Assembly (NCBI GenBank): GCA_003389385.1
Contig: QQVM01000020.1
Location: 186,001 to 250,000 of the forward strand
Reading direction: 5' to 3'
Length of the DNA stretch: 64,000 nt
Origin: Bacteroidota bacterium
Lineage (GTDB): Bacteria > Bacteroidota > Bacteroidia > AKYH767-A > 2013-40CM-41-45
Each line of letters starts with the position of its first letter. Within the stretch, counting starts at the first letter, position 1. This document shows, piece after piece, positions 1 to 10,124 of the stretch. A model generated the notes under the pieces. That model searched no databases. It worked only from the letters and a program-made list of their open reading frames with translations, and was not told the DNA's origin. The position numbers and the translations under genes are program-made.

Positions 1-662
1 TTGAGAGTTGAATTGTAACTGAATAAAACCCCGAATTCTTCTTTAAAATTCCAACTGCTGGTTCCATCATTATTTGTTACCTGGTACCAATACCCACCGC
101 CTTCACTTGTCATGCCGTAAATATTCCCGTTACTTGCCATCATTAAACTACCAACTGGATTGCTTCCATATATGAAGTAGTCGAAGTCGAGCAATTTTAC
201 AAACTGACTTGACGACGGTTCATAATAAAACATCACACCATTGTTATATAGTCCGCCTGATGAGGTCATGCCATATAGCTTGCCATCAGGGCTTTCAAAT
301 AAATTACCTGTAGGCCATGCGCCGTCATTGCCATTAAAGTCATGAAGCTTGGTAATGTCAAATGTCTTTGGATCAAGACTGAAAATAACTCCATTGTTAA
401 ATGTTCCTCCGCTTGTAGTCTGCCCGTACAACAATCCATTTGAACTCAAAGTCAGACTGCCTAAAGGCAGGCTTCCAATTGTGCCGTCAAATTCATAAAC
501 TTTATCAAAGCCGGATCCGTCAGGTTTGATTTTGAAGATAACACCCAGATTGTAGGATCCTCCTTCTTTAGAGGTGGACCATAGCTCAGTTTGTGCATTT
601 GTCCGGAATATGGATCCAATACAGATAAATGCAAACAGTAGTGTAATGATTTTGTGTTTCAT
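1..662 (-). CDS. GloVer-repeat secreted protein, 3' part outside window
   Basis: The minus strand is open from the window edge to an ATG at 662 (an in-frame ATG also lies at 680). It begins MKHKIITLLFAFICIG, a clear signal peptide ending near TNAQ. The mature part repeats units of about 55 residues containing LYGMTSSGGLYNNGVMF-type motifs. These match the Gloeo_Verruco (GloVer) tandem repeat, thought to form a beta-propeller-like fold in secreted proteins of Bacteroidota and Verrucomicrobia. About 220 residues are visible; the C-terminus, where a T9SS sorting domain would sit, is missing. The ORF track omits it because it has no stop in the window. Its biochemical role is unknown; a cell-surface or secreted location is inferred from the signal peptide. 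Confidence 0.8.
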   Translation of the reverse strand, partial: MKHKIITLLFAFICIGSIFRTNAQTELWSTSKEGGSYNLGVIFKIKPDGSGFDKVYEFDGTIGSLPLGSLTLSSNGLLYGQTTSGGTFNNGVIFSLDPKTFDITKLHDFNGNDGAWPTGNLFESPDGKLYGMTSSGGLYNNGVMFYYEPSSSQFVKLLDFDYFIYGSNPVGSLMMASNGNIYGMTSEGGGYWYQVTNNDGTSSWNFKEEFGVLFSYNSTL

Positions 663-984
663 TTGATTATTGTGTTTCATGTTAATAGTGCCTTTATTTG
701 TGAATTGCTTTTTTAATATTCATTAATTTGACATTGCCCTGAAAGGCCCTGTTTATAAGTATTTTGGGAGTTTAAATATAGAATTTAATTTTAATTTAAA
801 TGAATATTTATTTAAATACAATTCATGCCTGATTCCAAAGAATACGGCTGAAAAATCAAGTAATTTTAGCGTATTTATGATCTTTGTTTCTTTTTAAATA
901 AAACTGCAGAATCAGTCAATGAAACAGTATATTCATGCTGGTTCAGGACTAAGTTCATGCTATATTGGTACTACATTTGGTTCA

Positions 985-1812
985 ATGATACAAGTCAGAT
1001 TTTTTATACTACTCATGATTGCCCTTGTGTGCTCTTGTTCAGTGAGCGGGCAGGATTACATAATCAAATCGAATGGTGATTCGCTGTCCGTTAAAGTGCT
1101 GGATTTAAAAGGTGACAAAATTCGTTTCAGAATGTTCAATGATAATTCTGGAACAATCAGGGAGGTTTATAAAAATCAGGTTTCAAAAATCATTTATGAA
1201 AATGGAACTGAACTGAAAATTATTTACAATATGTATGAGGTCTCTCCTGACCTTTACGCTGATCTGCCGGCCGTTGTTTTTAAAGCAGATTTATTCGCTC
1301 CTTTGTTAAATCATGTCACATTCGGAGTGGAATTCAATGTTGCGGATAATACGAACATAGAAATAAAAGGAGGTGTGATTGGTCCAAGAATTTCCACAGC
1401 TCTAGATAAAGCGGATGGTTTCTTGCTTAAAGCCGGATTGAAATTCGTTTGGACAAAGGATGTCATACGCAGAGGATTAAAATATAGCCACCCATTTATA
1501 GGAAAATATGTAAAGCCGGAGCTTGTATATAATCAGTATCTTCTGTTTGAAACTGAAGATTCAGGGCCTGAGTCGCGATTGTTTCTCAGCAACTATTCGA
1601 TTCAACTTGATTTCGGAAACCAGCTTTTGATTTGGAATCGTTTCAGTATCGATTATTTTATAGGACTTGGATACGCGATCCAGACTAAATCACCCGACAA
1701 GCTGAATGCCAGAAGAGAAACTGATTATAGTTACAATTACACTCACTTGTATTTTGGAAAACAGTTTCCTTTGGCGCTAAGTGCTGGAATCACCGCAGGT
1801 TTTGTTTTCTAA
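985..1812 (+). CDS. Uncharacterised secreted protein, probable outer-membrane barrel
   Basis: The ORF opens at 919, but the ATG at 985 starts a good signal peptide (MIQVRFFILLMIALVCSC, cleavage near SGQ), so I prefer 985 (275 residues). After the signal comes a short basic/beta segment, DYIIKSNGDSLSVKVLDLKGDKIRF, typical of Bacteroidota proteins that start with a KxGDSI..KV module. The remaining 200 residues alternate hydrophobic and polar residues and end in an aromatic residue (TAGFVF), as outer-membrane beta-barrels do. No enzyme motif is visible. It is convergent with the SprB-repeat gene and has only 15 bp between the two stops. Function unknown. Confidence 0.65.
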   Translation: MIQVRFFILLMIALVCSCSVSGQDYIIKSNGDSLSVKVLDLKGDKIRFRMFNDNSGTIREVYKNQVSKIIYENGTELKIIYNMYEVSPDLYADLPAVVFKADLFAPLLNHVTFGVEFNVADNTNIEIKGGVIGPRISTALDKADGFLLKAGLKFVWTKDVIRRGLKYSHPFIGKYVKPELVYNQYLLFETEDSGPESRLFLSNYSIQLDFGNQLLIWNRFSIDYFIGLGYAIQTKSPDKLNARRETDYSYNYTHLYFGKQFPLALSAGITAGFVF

Positions 1813-1827
1813 ATTTCAATAAAAATT

Positions 1828-4800
1828 TCAACGGAACAATGTTACGTGACCTATCACCCGGTGTTTCTGATCTTTGTAGTCAAAAACATCAATGACGTAT
1901 TCATACACATCAGTTTGACAAACATTTCCGTTGCCGAAGTATGTGCCGTCCCAAGGCTGGCTCGTACTTGTGCAGTGAAAAATCTTTAATCCCCAACGAT
2001 CCAAAATCCACATTTCATAGCTTTTCCAGCCTATCCCCTGAGCGATAAAAAAGTCATTAATGCCGTCACCGTTCGGTGTAAAAGCATTCGGAACATAAAT
2101 TGTAAATTCCTGTTCAACCCTGATTATACTGTAAATGGTATCTGTACATCCACCTATGCTTGTTACAATAAGCCTTACAATATAGGTGCCTGTGTCAGTA
2201 TATTCATGAACAGGATGTTGGATAAATGAAATGTCCGAGCCATCTCCGAAATCCCATTCGAATCTGATTGCATTAAAACTGTTATCAGTAAAATTAACTA
2301 TCGGTTGGAAAATGGAAACTTCATCTGCGCTCTGCTGAAAATCAGCAACAGGATAGCCGTACACAATAACAGCATTCGGAATCAGCATTGAAGAAGTGCA
2401 TCCGGTTTCTGAAACAAGATTCAGTGAAACATCATACTCGCCGGGTATAGTGTAAATATGTGAAGGATTTTGTTCAGACGATGAGGTGCCGTCGCCCAAA
2501 TTCCAAGTATAAACTGTGCCAGGTGGAACAAATGAATAATCCTGAAAATTAGCATATACGGGTGTGCAGCCAATAATTGACTGCGGTAAGAATTGAGCAA
2601 CAGGGGCAGGTTCGACCAGGATAATTACTGACTGTGTTACAGTGGGGCTGCCGCATCCATCAGTGACGATCACCGTAAATGCTGAATCGGTCATAGGATA
2701 TACCGTATGTGCAGGGCCTGTGATCGCACCGGAGTTCCAAGTGTAAACATAGGGCCCGCCGTTTCCTCCGGTAGCAACAGCTGATATTGAAGCCGGTTCG
2801 CCTGCGCAAATTTCCAGAGGATCAGAAATTGTAAGCGACAAGGCTGGATAAACATCAACTGAGATTTGTTGGGCAGGAAGGCTGCATCCGTTTTGATCAG
2901 TCACGCTTACTGAGTAAATAGTGGCAGAATCGGGCGAAATTGTCTGAATGGAATCAGTTACGCCATTGCTCCAAAAATAGAAATACGGACTTGTGCCTCC
3001 GCTTACTGAAGCAGAAATTGTTGTGTACTGATTGATGCAAATTGTACCGGAACCACTAACTTGCATTTGAAGAGGTGTGGGTTGTTGAATATTAACTGAA
3101 CTTTGTTGAGTACATGAATTGGCATCCGTTACAATAACAGAATAGGTGCCTGATGGCAATCCGGAAATTTGCTGATTCGTAATTCCCAAACTTGTCCAGT
3201 TATAAGAATGTGGGGTAGTTCCGCCTGCTGAAGATACTGTGGCTGTTCCGTCTGATAATCCAAAACAACTTGCATCTGTATTTGAAGTGCTAATGGAAAG
3301 AATCGCCGGCTCTGAAATCTGTGTGCTGCTTTGTATTCCGCATCCATTTGCATCGGTAACAAATACTGAATATGAGCCTGGTGATAATCCTGTAGCGTTT
3401 GAAGAATTACTGACCTGAGGATTCCAGCTGTAAAAATATGGTGCTGTTCCGCCTGATGCACTAAGGCTTATGCTTCCGTTTGCCATACCATTGCATTGCA
3501 CGTTTGTGGATGTGCTTGTTGCGACCAATGCAGGAGGTTCGCTGATATTCAGATAGACAACTGTTATACATCCGTCATCATCAGTAACCTGAACTGTGTA
3601 ATTTCCTGCAATCAGGTTTGAAGCAGTATTTGAATTGCCTCCGAATGGCAGCCAGTTGTATGAATAAGGGGGTGTTCCTGCAGATGCGCTTACTGCTGCT
3701 GATCCGTCACTTCCTGCAAAGCAAGCCACATGGGTCAGCACTGAACCGCTTGCAGTTGGACCACCGATGTTTCCAACCAAAGCACTTGCAGTTGTTGTAC
3801 ACAGATTGCCGTCAGTTACGGTTACTGTATAAGTTCCTGGAACGAGTCCTCCTGCTGATGCATTTGTTGAACCAGTTGGTGACCAGTAGTATGTATAACC
3901 TGGCATTCCTCCGGTGGCATTTACACTGGCCGTGCCGTTCGGACTGCTTCCGCAGGATGCAGGTGTGCTGCTTGTGTTGAGATTTATCGCCGTAGGTTGA
4001 TTAATGTTAGCGGTGTTTGATGTTGTGCATCCGTTTGCATCCGTAACAATCACAGTGTAATTGCCTGCCTGGAGTCCGCTTGCCTGGCTCATAGTCCCGG
4101 CACTTCCAGACCAGATGTATGTATAACCTGGAGTTCCGCCTGATGCATTTACTGTCGCTGTTCCATCTGCTGATCCGAAACAGAGTGCGTCAGTGGAAAT
4201 TGTACTGGTATTCAATGCAGGTGGTTCATTGATCTGCATTGTTGAATTTGCTGTACAGCCATTCTGATCAGTTACAGTAACTGCATAAATTCCAATTCCG
4301 ATCTGGCTGAGTGATTGATTTCCATTCCCACCGGGACTCCATGTGTAAGCGAATGGCCCTGTCCCTGAATTTACATTTGCTGAAACTGATCCAGTATTGC
4401 CTCCGTTGCAAAGCACATTAGTTCCAGTAAGAATCACCGATGGCACAGAATATACACTTGTGGATCCGATGATACTGTCACTGCATCCATAAGGTGAAAC
4501 AACAATCAATTGTACATTGAAATTACCGTTACTCAGATAAGTGTGAGAAGGACTTTGAATTGTACTGGTGTTACCATCGCCAAAATTCCAATAATAATTT
4601 AAAGGATCGTTATTGCTGATTGTGGATGAGTTGGAAAAAACAGAAGGATTGTTTTGGCAAACAGGAATACTTGAAAATGAAGCAACTGGCAAGGGGGCTC
4701 CAATGAATGAAGAACTGGCTGTATGTACACAGCCTGAATCTGAAGTTACAGTTAACAAAACATTGAAAGTTCCTGTAGAAACAACATTTAATACAGGATT

Positions 4801-7476
4801 TTGATCTGTAGAATTCCCGAGCGATCCAAAGGTCCAATCAAAGCTCAAGCTTCCGGATGAAATCTGCGATGTATTAGTGAATGTGAAATTTGAATTGACA
4901 CAACTTACAGGAGGATGAGTGAATGATGCAAGCGGATTCGGATTAATATTTACAAATACAGTGGCAGTATCCTGACATCCATTAATATCAGTAATGGTTA
5001 ATAGGAATGCTGAATTGACATTCGGACTAACATTGATTGTCTGTGATGTGAAGCCGCCTGGGTTCCATGTGTAATTCAATCCACCGGATGCGGAAAGTGT
5101 TGCGCTTTCACCATTGCAGATGTATTGATCGGGGCTGGTAATGGCAATGGGAAGTGTGTTAACAGTCACAGCAACTGAATCACTCTCCACGCATCCGTTG
5201 ACGCTTGTCACTGTTAAAATATAAATAGTGTTGGATACAGGGGTGACCGTAACTTGCCTTCCGTTCAGGTTACCAGGATTCCATGTATAAGTATTTGTGT
5301 TTGGCCCTGGCCCGCCTCCTGATGCTGATAACATGATTACAGATCCATCGCAGACTGTTTGATCAGGTCCGGCATTGGCTTGTGGAAGCGGATGCACTGT
5401 CACATCCACATCAGCGTTATTAGTGCAGCCGTTCACATCAGTCACTTCCAATGTGTATGTGATTGACTGAGTGGGAGTAACTGTGATATTCTGAGAACTT
5501 ATTGCCCCGGGATTCCAGACATAAGTCACACCACCGTTCCCTGACAAATTCACGCTGCCACCTTCACAAATTGTCTGGGAAGTGCCTGCATTTGCTATTG
5601 GTAGCGGATACACTGTTAATGGTTGTGTGATCGAAGAAGTGCATCCGTCGGCGTTAGTTATAGTCAGGCTAATATTATAATTCCCTGCAGCAGCATAAGT
5701 GTTTGCCGGATTTGGTATTGTAGAGGAATTCCCGTCACCAAAATTCCAGGACCAGTTTGTAATTGCAGAGGATGAGGTCGAGGCGTCCATGAAGTTTGCC
5801 TGCTCACCGAGGCATACATTCGCCAGACTGAAAGCAGCAGCAGGTATGCTTGGTGCAATGACCAGGGTTTGAATCTGCGTGTCAATACAGCCACCTGCAG
5901 TTTGAACCGTAAGTGTAACCTGGTATGTACCGGCTGCCGCATATGTATGTGATGGGCTTGTGGAAGTTGATCCTGTTCCGTCACCGAAATCCCATGTCCA
6001 GGAACTTATATTCCCTCCTGAAATTGATGACTGATCGTTAAATTGGACATTCAATCCGGAGCATGCAAAATTCATATTGAAGGCAGCCACCGGAGTTGCA
6101 GAACCAGGATTGACCACTACTGTATCCTGCCTTGAACACAATCCATCTGAAGCTGTAACAATATAAGTGCCCGGTCCAGCTGAGATTGATTGTCCGCTTG
6201 CTCCATTATTCCAGGAATATGTATAGTTTCCGCTTCCTCCAATGGCGGTTGCGCTCAAGTTAACAGTGGAATTGCAACCCACAGAAACATCAGGACCTGC
6301 ATTCACATTGAGTCCTGAGACAATGATACAATAACTGAATACCTGACTGCCCAGGTAAGGGCAATTATCATCCTCAACCGTTACAGTAAAACAATAAGGA
6401 TTTGAACTGATCTGTGCCTGCGTAGGAGTCCAGCAGAAACTGGCCGACTGACGGTTACCAGGTATCACAGTGAATGTTGCGCCGGGAATGGAGTAGTCCC
6501 AGCTAACATATGTGTTCTGACTTGTATTCGGATCCGATGAAAAGAGATTGAAACATGTTTGCGTTCCTGCACAAATTGTTTGTGAGAAACTGCTTGTACC
6601 ATTGATGCCGCTCATGGCTGGCAATTGATTGTTGCAATTTATCACAGTAACCTGTATGTCCCTTTCAACACTTCCTATCAACACTCCGTTTCGGTATTCT
6701 CGCACCAGCACAGCCATAACCGTAACTTCCAGATTTGTCGGTGTCATGCAGATGTCTCCTGTCTGCGGATTGAAGGACATGGCTGGATTTGAAGTCAGTG
6801 GATTGCTTGCGGAGAAAGGAGGTCTGTATTGTATATTGAGATTAGGTGAATCATATGGTGTAATGAGTGTATACACAAGCGAATCACCGTCACTGTCGTA
6901 GGCTCCATGATTGTAACAATATTGTTGACCCTGACAGACGAATGGTACAGGACGGTTTCCAAATGTGGGTGAATTGTTGCACGGTGCAGCTACATTGTTC
7001 AAGGTGGCAAACACATACATTTGTGTTCCGCCTGGAATATTAATGTTGGTGATGGCATTGTTTCGGCAACATAAGTTGTACCCAAATGTCCAGTCTGTGC
7101 AAGGGCCGGGTAGATTAACTATGCCTCTGTAAATATACTCCTGCACTCCTGTGAATGTTCCTCCGCTACATGTGCTGGTTTGGGAAGGACAAAGCGGACT
7201 GATTTCGTTACCGGTACCCGTGATTGGATAAATGGTAGTGCTGAAAGCAGGGTAACATGAAGAAGAAAGAATGATGTTGGCAAAGCCGTCTGCTGGTACT
7301 CCAACGCAATCCCTGTAAAAAGAAAGTGTGATTTCGTATGTGTTTCCGCCAAGACAACGATAAGTAAGGTCTGAGCCCATAGAATGGGAGGCTTGCAGAT
7401 TTTCTGTGCAGCAAACAAAGAAGGCCATCACGAAACCCATTTTAAGTTCCCTGAATTGAAACGGTATTTTTACCAT
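1828..7476 (-). CDS. Giant SprB/PKD-repeat surface protein with T9SS type B sorting domain
   Basis: A 1882-residue secreted protein. A signal peptide spans about residues 1-29 (an alternative start is Met13). It is followed by an N-terminal domain beginning HSMGSDLTYRCLGGNTYEI, common in large Bacteroidota adhesins. Then come several PKD domains (WDFGDGTGS, WNFGDGNSS motifs) and Ig-like repeats with NAGPDQTVCDG motifs. Six or seven SprB-type repeats (ASGGTPGYTYIWSG) lie at about residues 1020-1540, followed by more PKD domains. The last 90 residues (FTPNGDGINDFF to GHVTLFR) are the gliding-motility-associated type B C-terminal domain recognised by the type IX secretion system. By family it should be exported to the cell surface and act in adhesion or gliding. 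Internal repeats make assembly errors possible, but the frame is intact. Confidence 0.9.
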   Translation of the reverse strand: MVKIPFQFRELKMGFVMAFFVCCTENLQASHSMGSDLTYRCLGGNTYEITLSFYRDCVGVPADGFANIILSSSCYPAFSTTIYPITGTGNEISPLCPSQTSTCSGGTFTGVQEYIYRGIVNLPGPCTDWTFGYNLCCRNNAITNINIPGGTQMYVFATLNNVAAPCNNSPTFGNRPVPFVCQGQQYCYNHGAYDSDGDSLVYTLITPYDSPNLNIQYRPPFSASNPLTSNPAMSFNPQTGDICMTPTNLEVTVMAVLVREYRNGVLIGSVERDIQVTVINCNNQLPAMSGINGTSSFSQTICAGTQTCFNLFSSDPNTSQNTYVSWDYSIPGATFTVIPGNRQSASFCWTPTQAQISSNPYCFTVTVEDDNCPYLGSQVFSYCIIVSGLNVNAGPDVSVGCNSTVNLSATAIGGSGNYTYSWNNGASGQSISAGPGTYIVTASDGLCSRQDTVVVNPGSATPVAAFNMNFACSGLNVQFNDQSSISGGNISSWTWDFGDGTGSTSTSPSHTYAAAGTYQVTLTVQTAGGCIDTQIQTLVIAPSIPAAAFSLANVCLGEQANFMDASTSSSAITNWSWNFGDGNSSTIPNPANTYAAAGNYNISLTITNADGCTSSITQPLTVYPLPIANAGTSQTICEGGSVNLSGNGGVTYVWNPGAISSQNITVTPTQSITYTLEVTDVNGCTNNADVDVTVHPLPQANAGPDQTVCDGSVIMLSASGGGPGPNTNTYTWNPGNLNGRQVTVTPVSNTIYILTVTSVNGCVESDSVAVTVNTLPIAITSPDQYICNGESATLSASGGLNYTWNPGGFTSQTINVSPNVNSAFLLTITDINGCQDTATVFVNINPNPLASFTHPPVSCVNSNFTFTNTSQISSGSLSFDWTFGSLGNSTDQNPVLNVVSTGTFNVLLTVTSDSGCVHTASSSFIGAPLPVASFSSIPVCQNNPSVFSNSSTISNNDPLNYYWNFGDGNTSTIQSPSHTYLSNGNFNVQLIVVSPYGCSDSIIGSTSVYSVPSVILTGTNVLCNGGNTGSVSANVNSGTGPFAYTWSPGGNGNQSLSQIGIGIYAVTVTDQNGCTANSTMQINEPPALNTSTISTDALCFGSADGTATVNASGGTPGYTYIWSGSAGTMSQASGLQAGNYTVIVTDANGCTTSNTANINQPTAINLNTSSTPASCGSSPNGTASVNATGGMPGYTYYWSPTGSTNASAGGLVPGTYTVTVTDGNLCTTTASALVGNIGGPTASGSVLTHVACFAGSDGSAAVSASAGTPPYSYNWLPFGGNSNTASNLIAGNYTVQVTDDDGCITVVYLNISEPPALVATSTSTNVQCNGMANGSISLSASGGTAPYFYSWNPQVSNSSNATGLSPGSYSVFVTDANGCGIQSSTQISEPAILSISTSNTDASCFGLSDGTATVSSAGGTTPHSYNWTSLGITNQQISGLPSGTYSVIVTDANSCTQQSSVNIQQPTPLQMQVSGSGTICINQYTTISASVSGGTSPYFYFWSNGVTDSIQTISPDSATIYSVSVTDQNGCSLPAQQISVDVYPALSLTISDPLEICAGEPASISAVATGGNGGPYVYTWNSGAITGPAHTVYPMTDSAFTVIVTDGCGSPTVTQSVIILVEPAPVAQFLPQSIIGCTPVYANFQDYSFVPPGTVYTWNLGDGTSSSEQNPSHIYTIPGEYDVSLNLVSETGCTSSMLIPNAVIVYGYPVADFQQSADEVSIFQPIVNFTDNSFNAIRFEWDFGDGSDISFIQHPVHEYTDTGTYIVRLIVTSIGGCTDTIYSIIRVEQEFTIYVPNAFTPNGDGINDFFIAQGIGWKSYEMWILDRWGLKIFHCTSTSQPWDGTYFGNGNVCQTDVYEYVIDVFDYKDQKHRVIGHVTLFR

Positions 7477-7580
7477 TGATTAAGTTGAAAGAAATTAAAA
7501 ATACTATACCGGTCCTTCAAAGTCTAAATCTAAACTAAGCTATGAAATATAATAACATGAAGAAAGTAAAAATGCTTTTG

Positions 7581-7600
7581 AAGGAATCAATTGATTCCTT
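7581..7600. repeat. Perfect 20-bp palindrome
   Basis: AAGGAATCAATTGATTCCTT is identical to its reverse complement, with no loop. It lies 105 bp upstream of the start of the giant SprB-repeat gene. Candidate operator for a dimeric regulator; it lacks a proper T-tract, so a terminator role is less likely. Confidence 0.5.
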
Positions 7601-7886
7601 TATTTACTGATAATAAATTCACACTTGAGGGTTAAAGCAAGGAGCATAATTTTCCTGTTGAAGCAAAGTAAATCATATGTGCCTCTCAAATGCTTATTGG
7701 TCGGGGCTTATGTATGCTTGAGAAAGTCCAATTGCAAATTATATAATATTCAAGAGAATAGTTTTTAATTCAAGCTCAGTTTGACTCTATTTTATATCCG
7801 GTTTAATTGCAAGAGATTCTTTAATTCTTACTCAGGGATAAAGTCCATTTTTGAGCCAATTTTAACCTAATGAAACTATATAGCAT

Positions 7887-7917
7887 AAAAAAACCCGGAT
7901 ATTATCCAGGTCTTTTT
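7887..7917 (-). terminator. Rho-independent terminator after the T9SS type A gene
   Basis: On the minus strand ACCTGGAT-AAT-ATCCGGGT forms an 8-bp stem (one G-T pair) with a 3-nt loop, followed by a run of seven T. It sits about 28 bp past the stop of the 7939-9945 gene. The A-run on the other side could make it bidirectional. Confidence 0.8.
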
Positions 7918-7938
7918 TAAACTAATTCTCTGTTTCGG

Positions 7939-9945
7939 TCATCTTCTGATGATGATCTTATGAGTGCTAATGCCGGTGTTTGACTGAATCCTTAAAAAGT
8001 ATATACCTGACGCAAGCTTGTTCGATTTAACAGTTTGCATTTGCGAAACGCTATTTAACCCAAGTATTACGGAACCCTGCATGTTTACAAGTTCAACTTT
8101 CCTTTCTTCAGAAGTCTTCCATTTCAGATGAATCAAATCTGATGCTGGATTAGGGTAGATGCTGATATCAGAATTCGAAGTAAGATTGTTGACGTTCAAT
8201 GTAAAATCAATTGTGTGCATAGTTGTATTTGTGATCACTGGAGGATTATAGTCAAAATATATTCCTGCTGTGTTATACAGTACAGTGCCATGTGTTGTAC
8301 CGCTAAGCGGACGAATTCTGTAACTCACATATCCATGACTTTGAGGTTCGTTAGTGTTACTGTCAGGCAGCATGATGTTGTTGAACGTGAATCTTAAAAT
8401 ATCACCTGTCAGGATGTTGAAGCTCATAGGATGGCTATGTCCGGTGATTTCAAAAGAGTTTAAATCAAAATTCCTGTCAAGTGTGTCAAGAATATAAATG
8501 TCATAAGCTTCGGCAGTTCCGGTATTCTGAAACCGAATTGTGAAATCAATTAAAGTTCCGGGACGAATGGCATTTGTCGGACCTTCTCCTTCAGGAAAGG
8601 CTAACTTGTCATTCGGGTCCCAGCTTGTTCTAACAGGTGCGCACTGAATCACAGTGTTGTCAGCTGGATTCGTATCACCGTTAACTGGTTCGAGCAACAT
8701 GGTAACGCAAGCCGTGTCACCAAGTGTTGCGGATGTGGAAGTCATTACGTTGGCGCAATAACTCCAGTAATTTTGTGAAGGGGTATAATTCCAAATGAGG
8801 GTATCACCGCTGATTGTATAACTGCTTTGCGAATCCGGAAGCGCAGTGAGCATTGGATCCAGTATTACTTTTATTTGTCCTGATGGTGCATTGCATCCTC
8901 TGTCGTAGGCGAAAACGCAAACTCGTCCGGTTCTGCCTGGAATTATTCCGCTCAAAGTAACTGTTCCGGTGAGGTCAAAACCAGCGGGACAACTCAGGTA
9001 AAAGTCATTGCCGGAAGAAGGAACTGTTGAGACAATAAAATTACCTCCCGCAGGGCAGTTAACTACATAGTTTCCGCCATACCAATTATTTTGATGCACT
9101 CTGATTTCATATAATGGTCCATTAGGCACATTAAATGAATAAACTCCATTAATGTCTGTATGTGTCAATGCGACAATATTCCCGCCTGTGCTCAGGCTGA
9201 TGTTGATCCCTGCTAAAGGTGTGTCACCTGAATTAAAGATACAGTCAGTGTTATTGTCAAGATAGACAGTTCCTGCCAAAGGTCCGCAGTTGGAATTCAC
9301 TACGATAGGAACAGATATCATGGTATCGGCCACTCCACGTCCGCTAACAATAACCTGAGCGGTATATGTGCCTGCATTCGCATATGAATAGATCCACTGC
9401 GTGAAGAAAAAGTTTTGAGGATTCCACAGGTAGAATGTTGTATCGTTTCCATCGCCGTAATTGACCTCTATCAAGACTGAATCGGTTGTAGAAAAGCCGT
9501 TCGTCTGACCTTGCAGCATAAACTGCGCGTTTGCAGGTGATGTGCAGAAAATAGAAGAGATTGAATCAGGTCCAAAAAAAACAATGTCTATGAATGGAAT
9601 TCCTACTGAAGGAATCATGACCGACATGCAAAGAGTGTCTGTGCATCCCAGATCTGTTGTAACTGTAAGACAGACTGTGTATATGCCTGGAAAGCGGAAC
9701 GAATGAACAGGGTTCTGACTGCTGTCTGACGTTCCATCACCATAATCCCAAAACCAGTCGATTATTGTCCCGGGGCTTGTGCTTGACATATCTATGAACT
9801 GAATGACGGAGGAGTCTGGCGCAGCTGCATAATTCCAGTTGAAGGAAGCTGTGCATTGTGCACTGGAATCATTATTAAACGATGTCAAAAGTATAACCAT
9901 CGTCAACATGATCAGTTTTAAATAGGAATGGTAGAGTTTTTTCAT
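7939..9945 (-). CDS. Secreted PKD protein with T9SS type A sorting domain
   Basis: A 668-residue protein with a signal peptide at residues 1-29 (cleavage near SSAQC). A PKD domain follows (WDYGDGTSDSS, about residues 35-110). A second PKD-like domain covers about 115-215. A prealbumin-like/SdrD-type domain (GTVYLDNNTDCIFNSGD) comes next. Then a conserved block beginning WDPNDKLAFPEG and ending YFDYNPPVITN, which I recognise as a domain common in T9SS cargo (a DUF11-like/DUF7619 type). The C-terminal 75 residues (ISIYPNPASDLIHLKW to KIIIRR) are the type A sorting signal, so the protein should be secreted and anchored through the type IX system. No catalytic motif is visible; binding or adhesion is an inference. 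A terminator follows the stop. Confidence 0.9.
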   Translation of the reverse strand: MKKLYHSYLKLIMLTMVILLTSFNNDSSAQCTASFNWNYAAAPDSSVIQFIDMSSTSPGTIIDWFWDYGDGTSDSSQNPVHSFRFPGIYTVCLTVTTDLGCTDTLCMSVMIPSVGIPFIDIVFFGPDSISSIFCTSPANAQFMLQGQTNGFSTTDSVLIEVNYGDGNDTTFYLWNPQNFFFTQWIYSYANAGTYTAQVIVSGRGVADTMISVPIVVNSNCGPLAGTVYLDNNTDCIFNSGDTPLAGINISLSTGGNIVALTHTDINGVYSFNVPNGPLYEIRVHQNNWYGGNYVVNCPAGGNFIVSTVPSSGNDFYLSCPAGFDLTGTVTLSGIIPGRTGRVCVFAYDRGCNAPSGQIKVILDPMLTALPDSQSSYTISGDTLIWNYTPSQNYWSYCANVMTSTSATLGDTACVTMLLEPVNGDTNPADNTVIQCAPVRTSWDPNDKLAFPEGEGPTNAIRPGTLIDFTIRFQNTGTAEAYDIYILDTLDRNFDLNSFEITGHSHPMSFNILTGDILRFTFNNIMLPDSNTNEPQSHGYVSYRIRPLSGTTHGTVLYNTAGIYFDYNPPVITNTTMHTIDFTLNVNNLTSNSDISIYPNPASDLIHLKWKTSEERKVELVNMQGSVILGLNSVSQMQTVKSNKLASGIYFLRIQSNTGISTHKIIIRR

Positions 9946-10124
9946 GGCGCTTGATTTTATGGAGATTGATTTTATAATCCTTATTTGGTATAAAAGTGCA
10001 AATTTATTTATGTCGGTATGAAATCAATAGTAAATAATCCTTACTCGTTCAATTGACTATTAGCGAAAGAGCCCGATGAACGTGTTTTATTGATTAATTC
10101 CAGCCATGATTTAAGCCCTGGCAA

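Larger units (their letters stand above)
7477..7938. other. Intergenic region of 462 bp
   Basis: AT-rich spacer between two co-directional minus-strand genes. It holds a perfect 20-bp palindrome (7581-7600) and a terminator hairpin (about 7887-7917), listed separately. I see no ORF with coding character and no RNA gene. The promoter of the downstream SprB-repeat gene must lie here, but I cannot place its -7 element with confidence. Confidence 0.6.

Noticed and set aside
2800-6300. Repetitive sequence that could look like a repeat array or CRISPR
   Set aside because: The repeats are in frame, degenerate and encode SprB and PKD modules of one long protein; no conserved repeat-spacer pattern.
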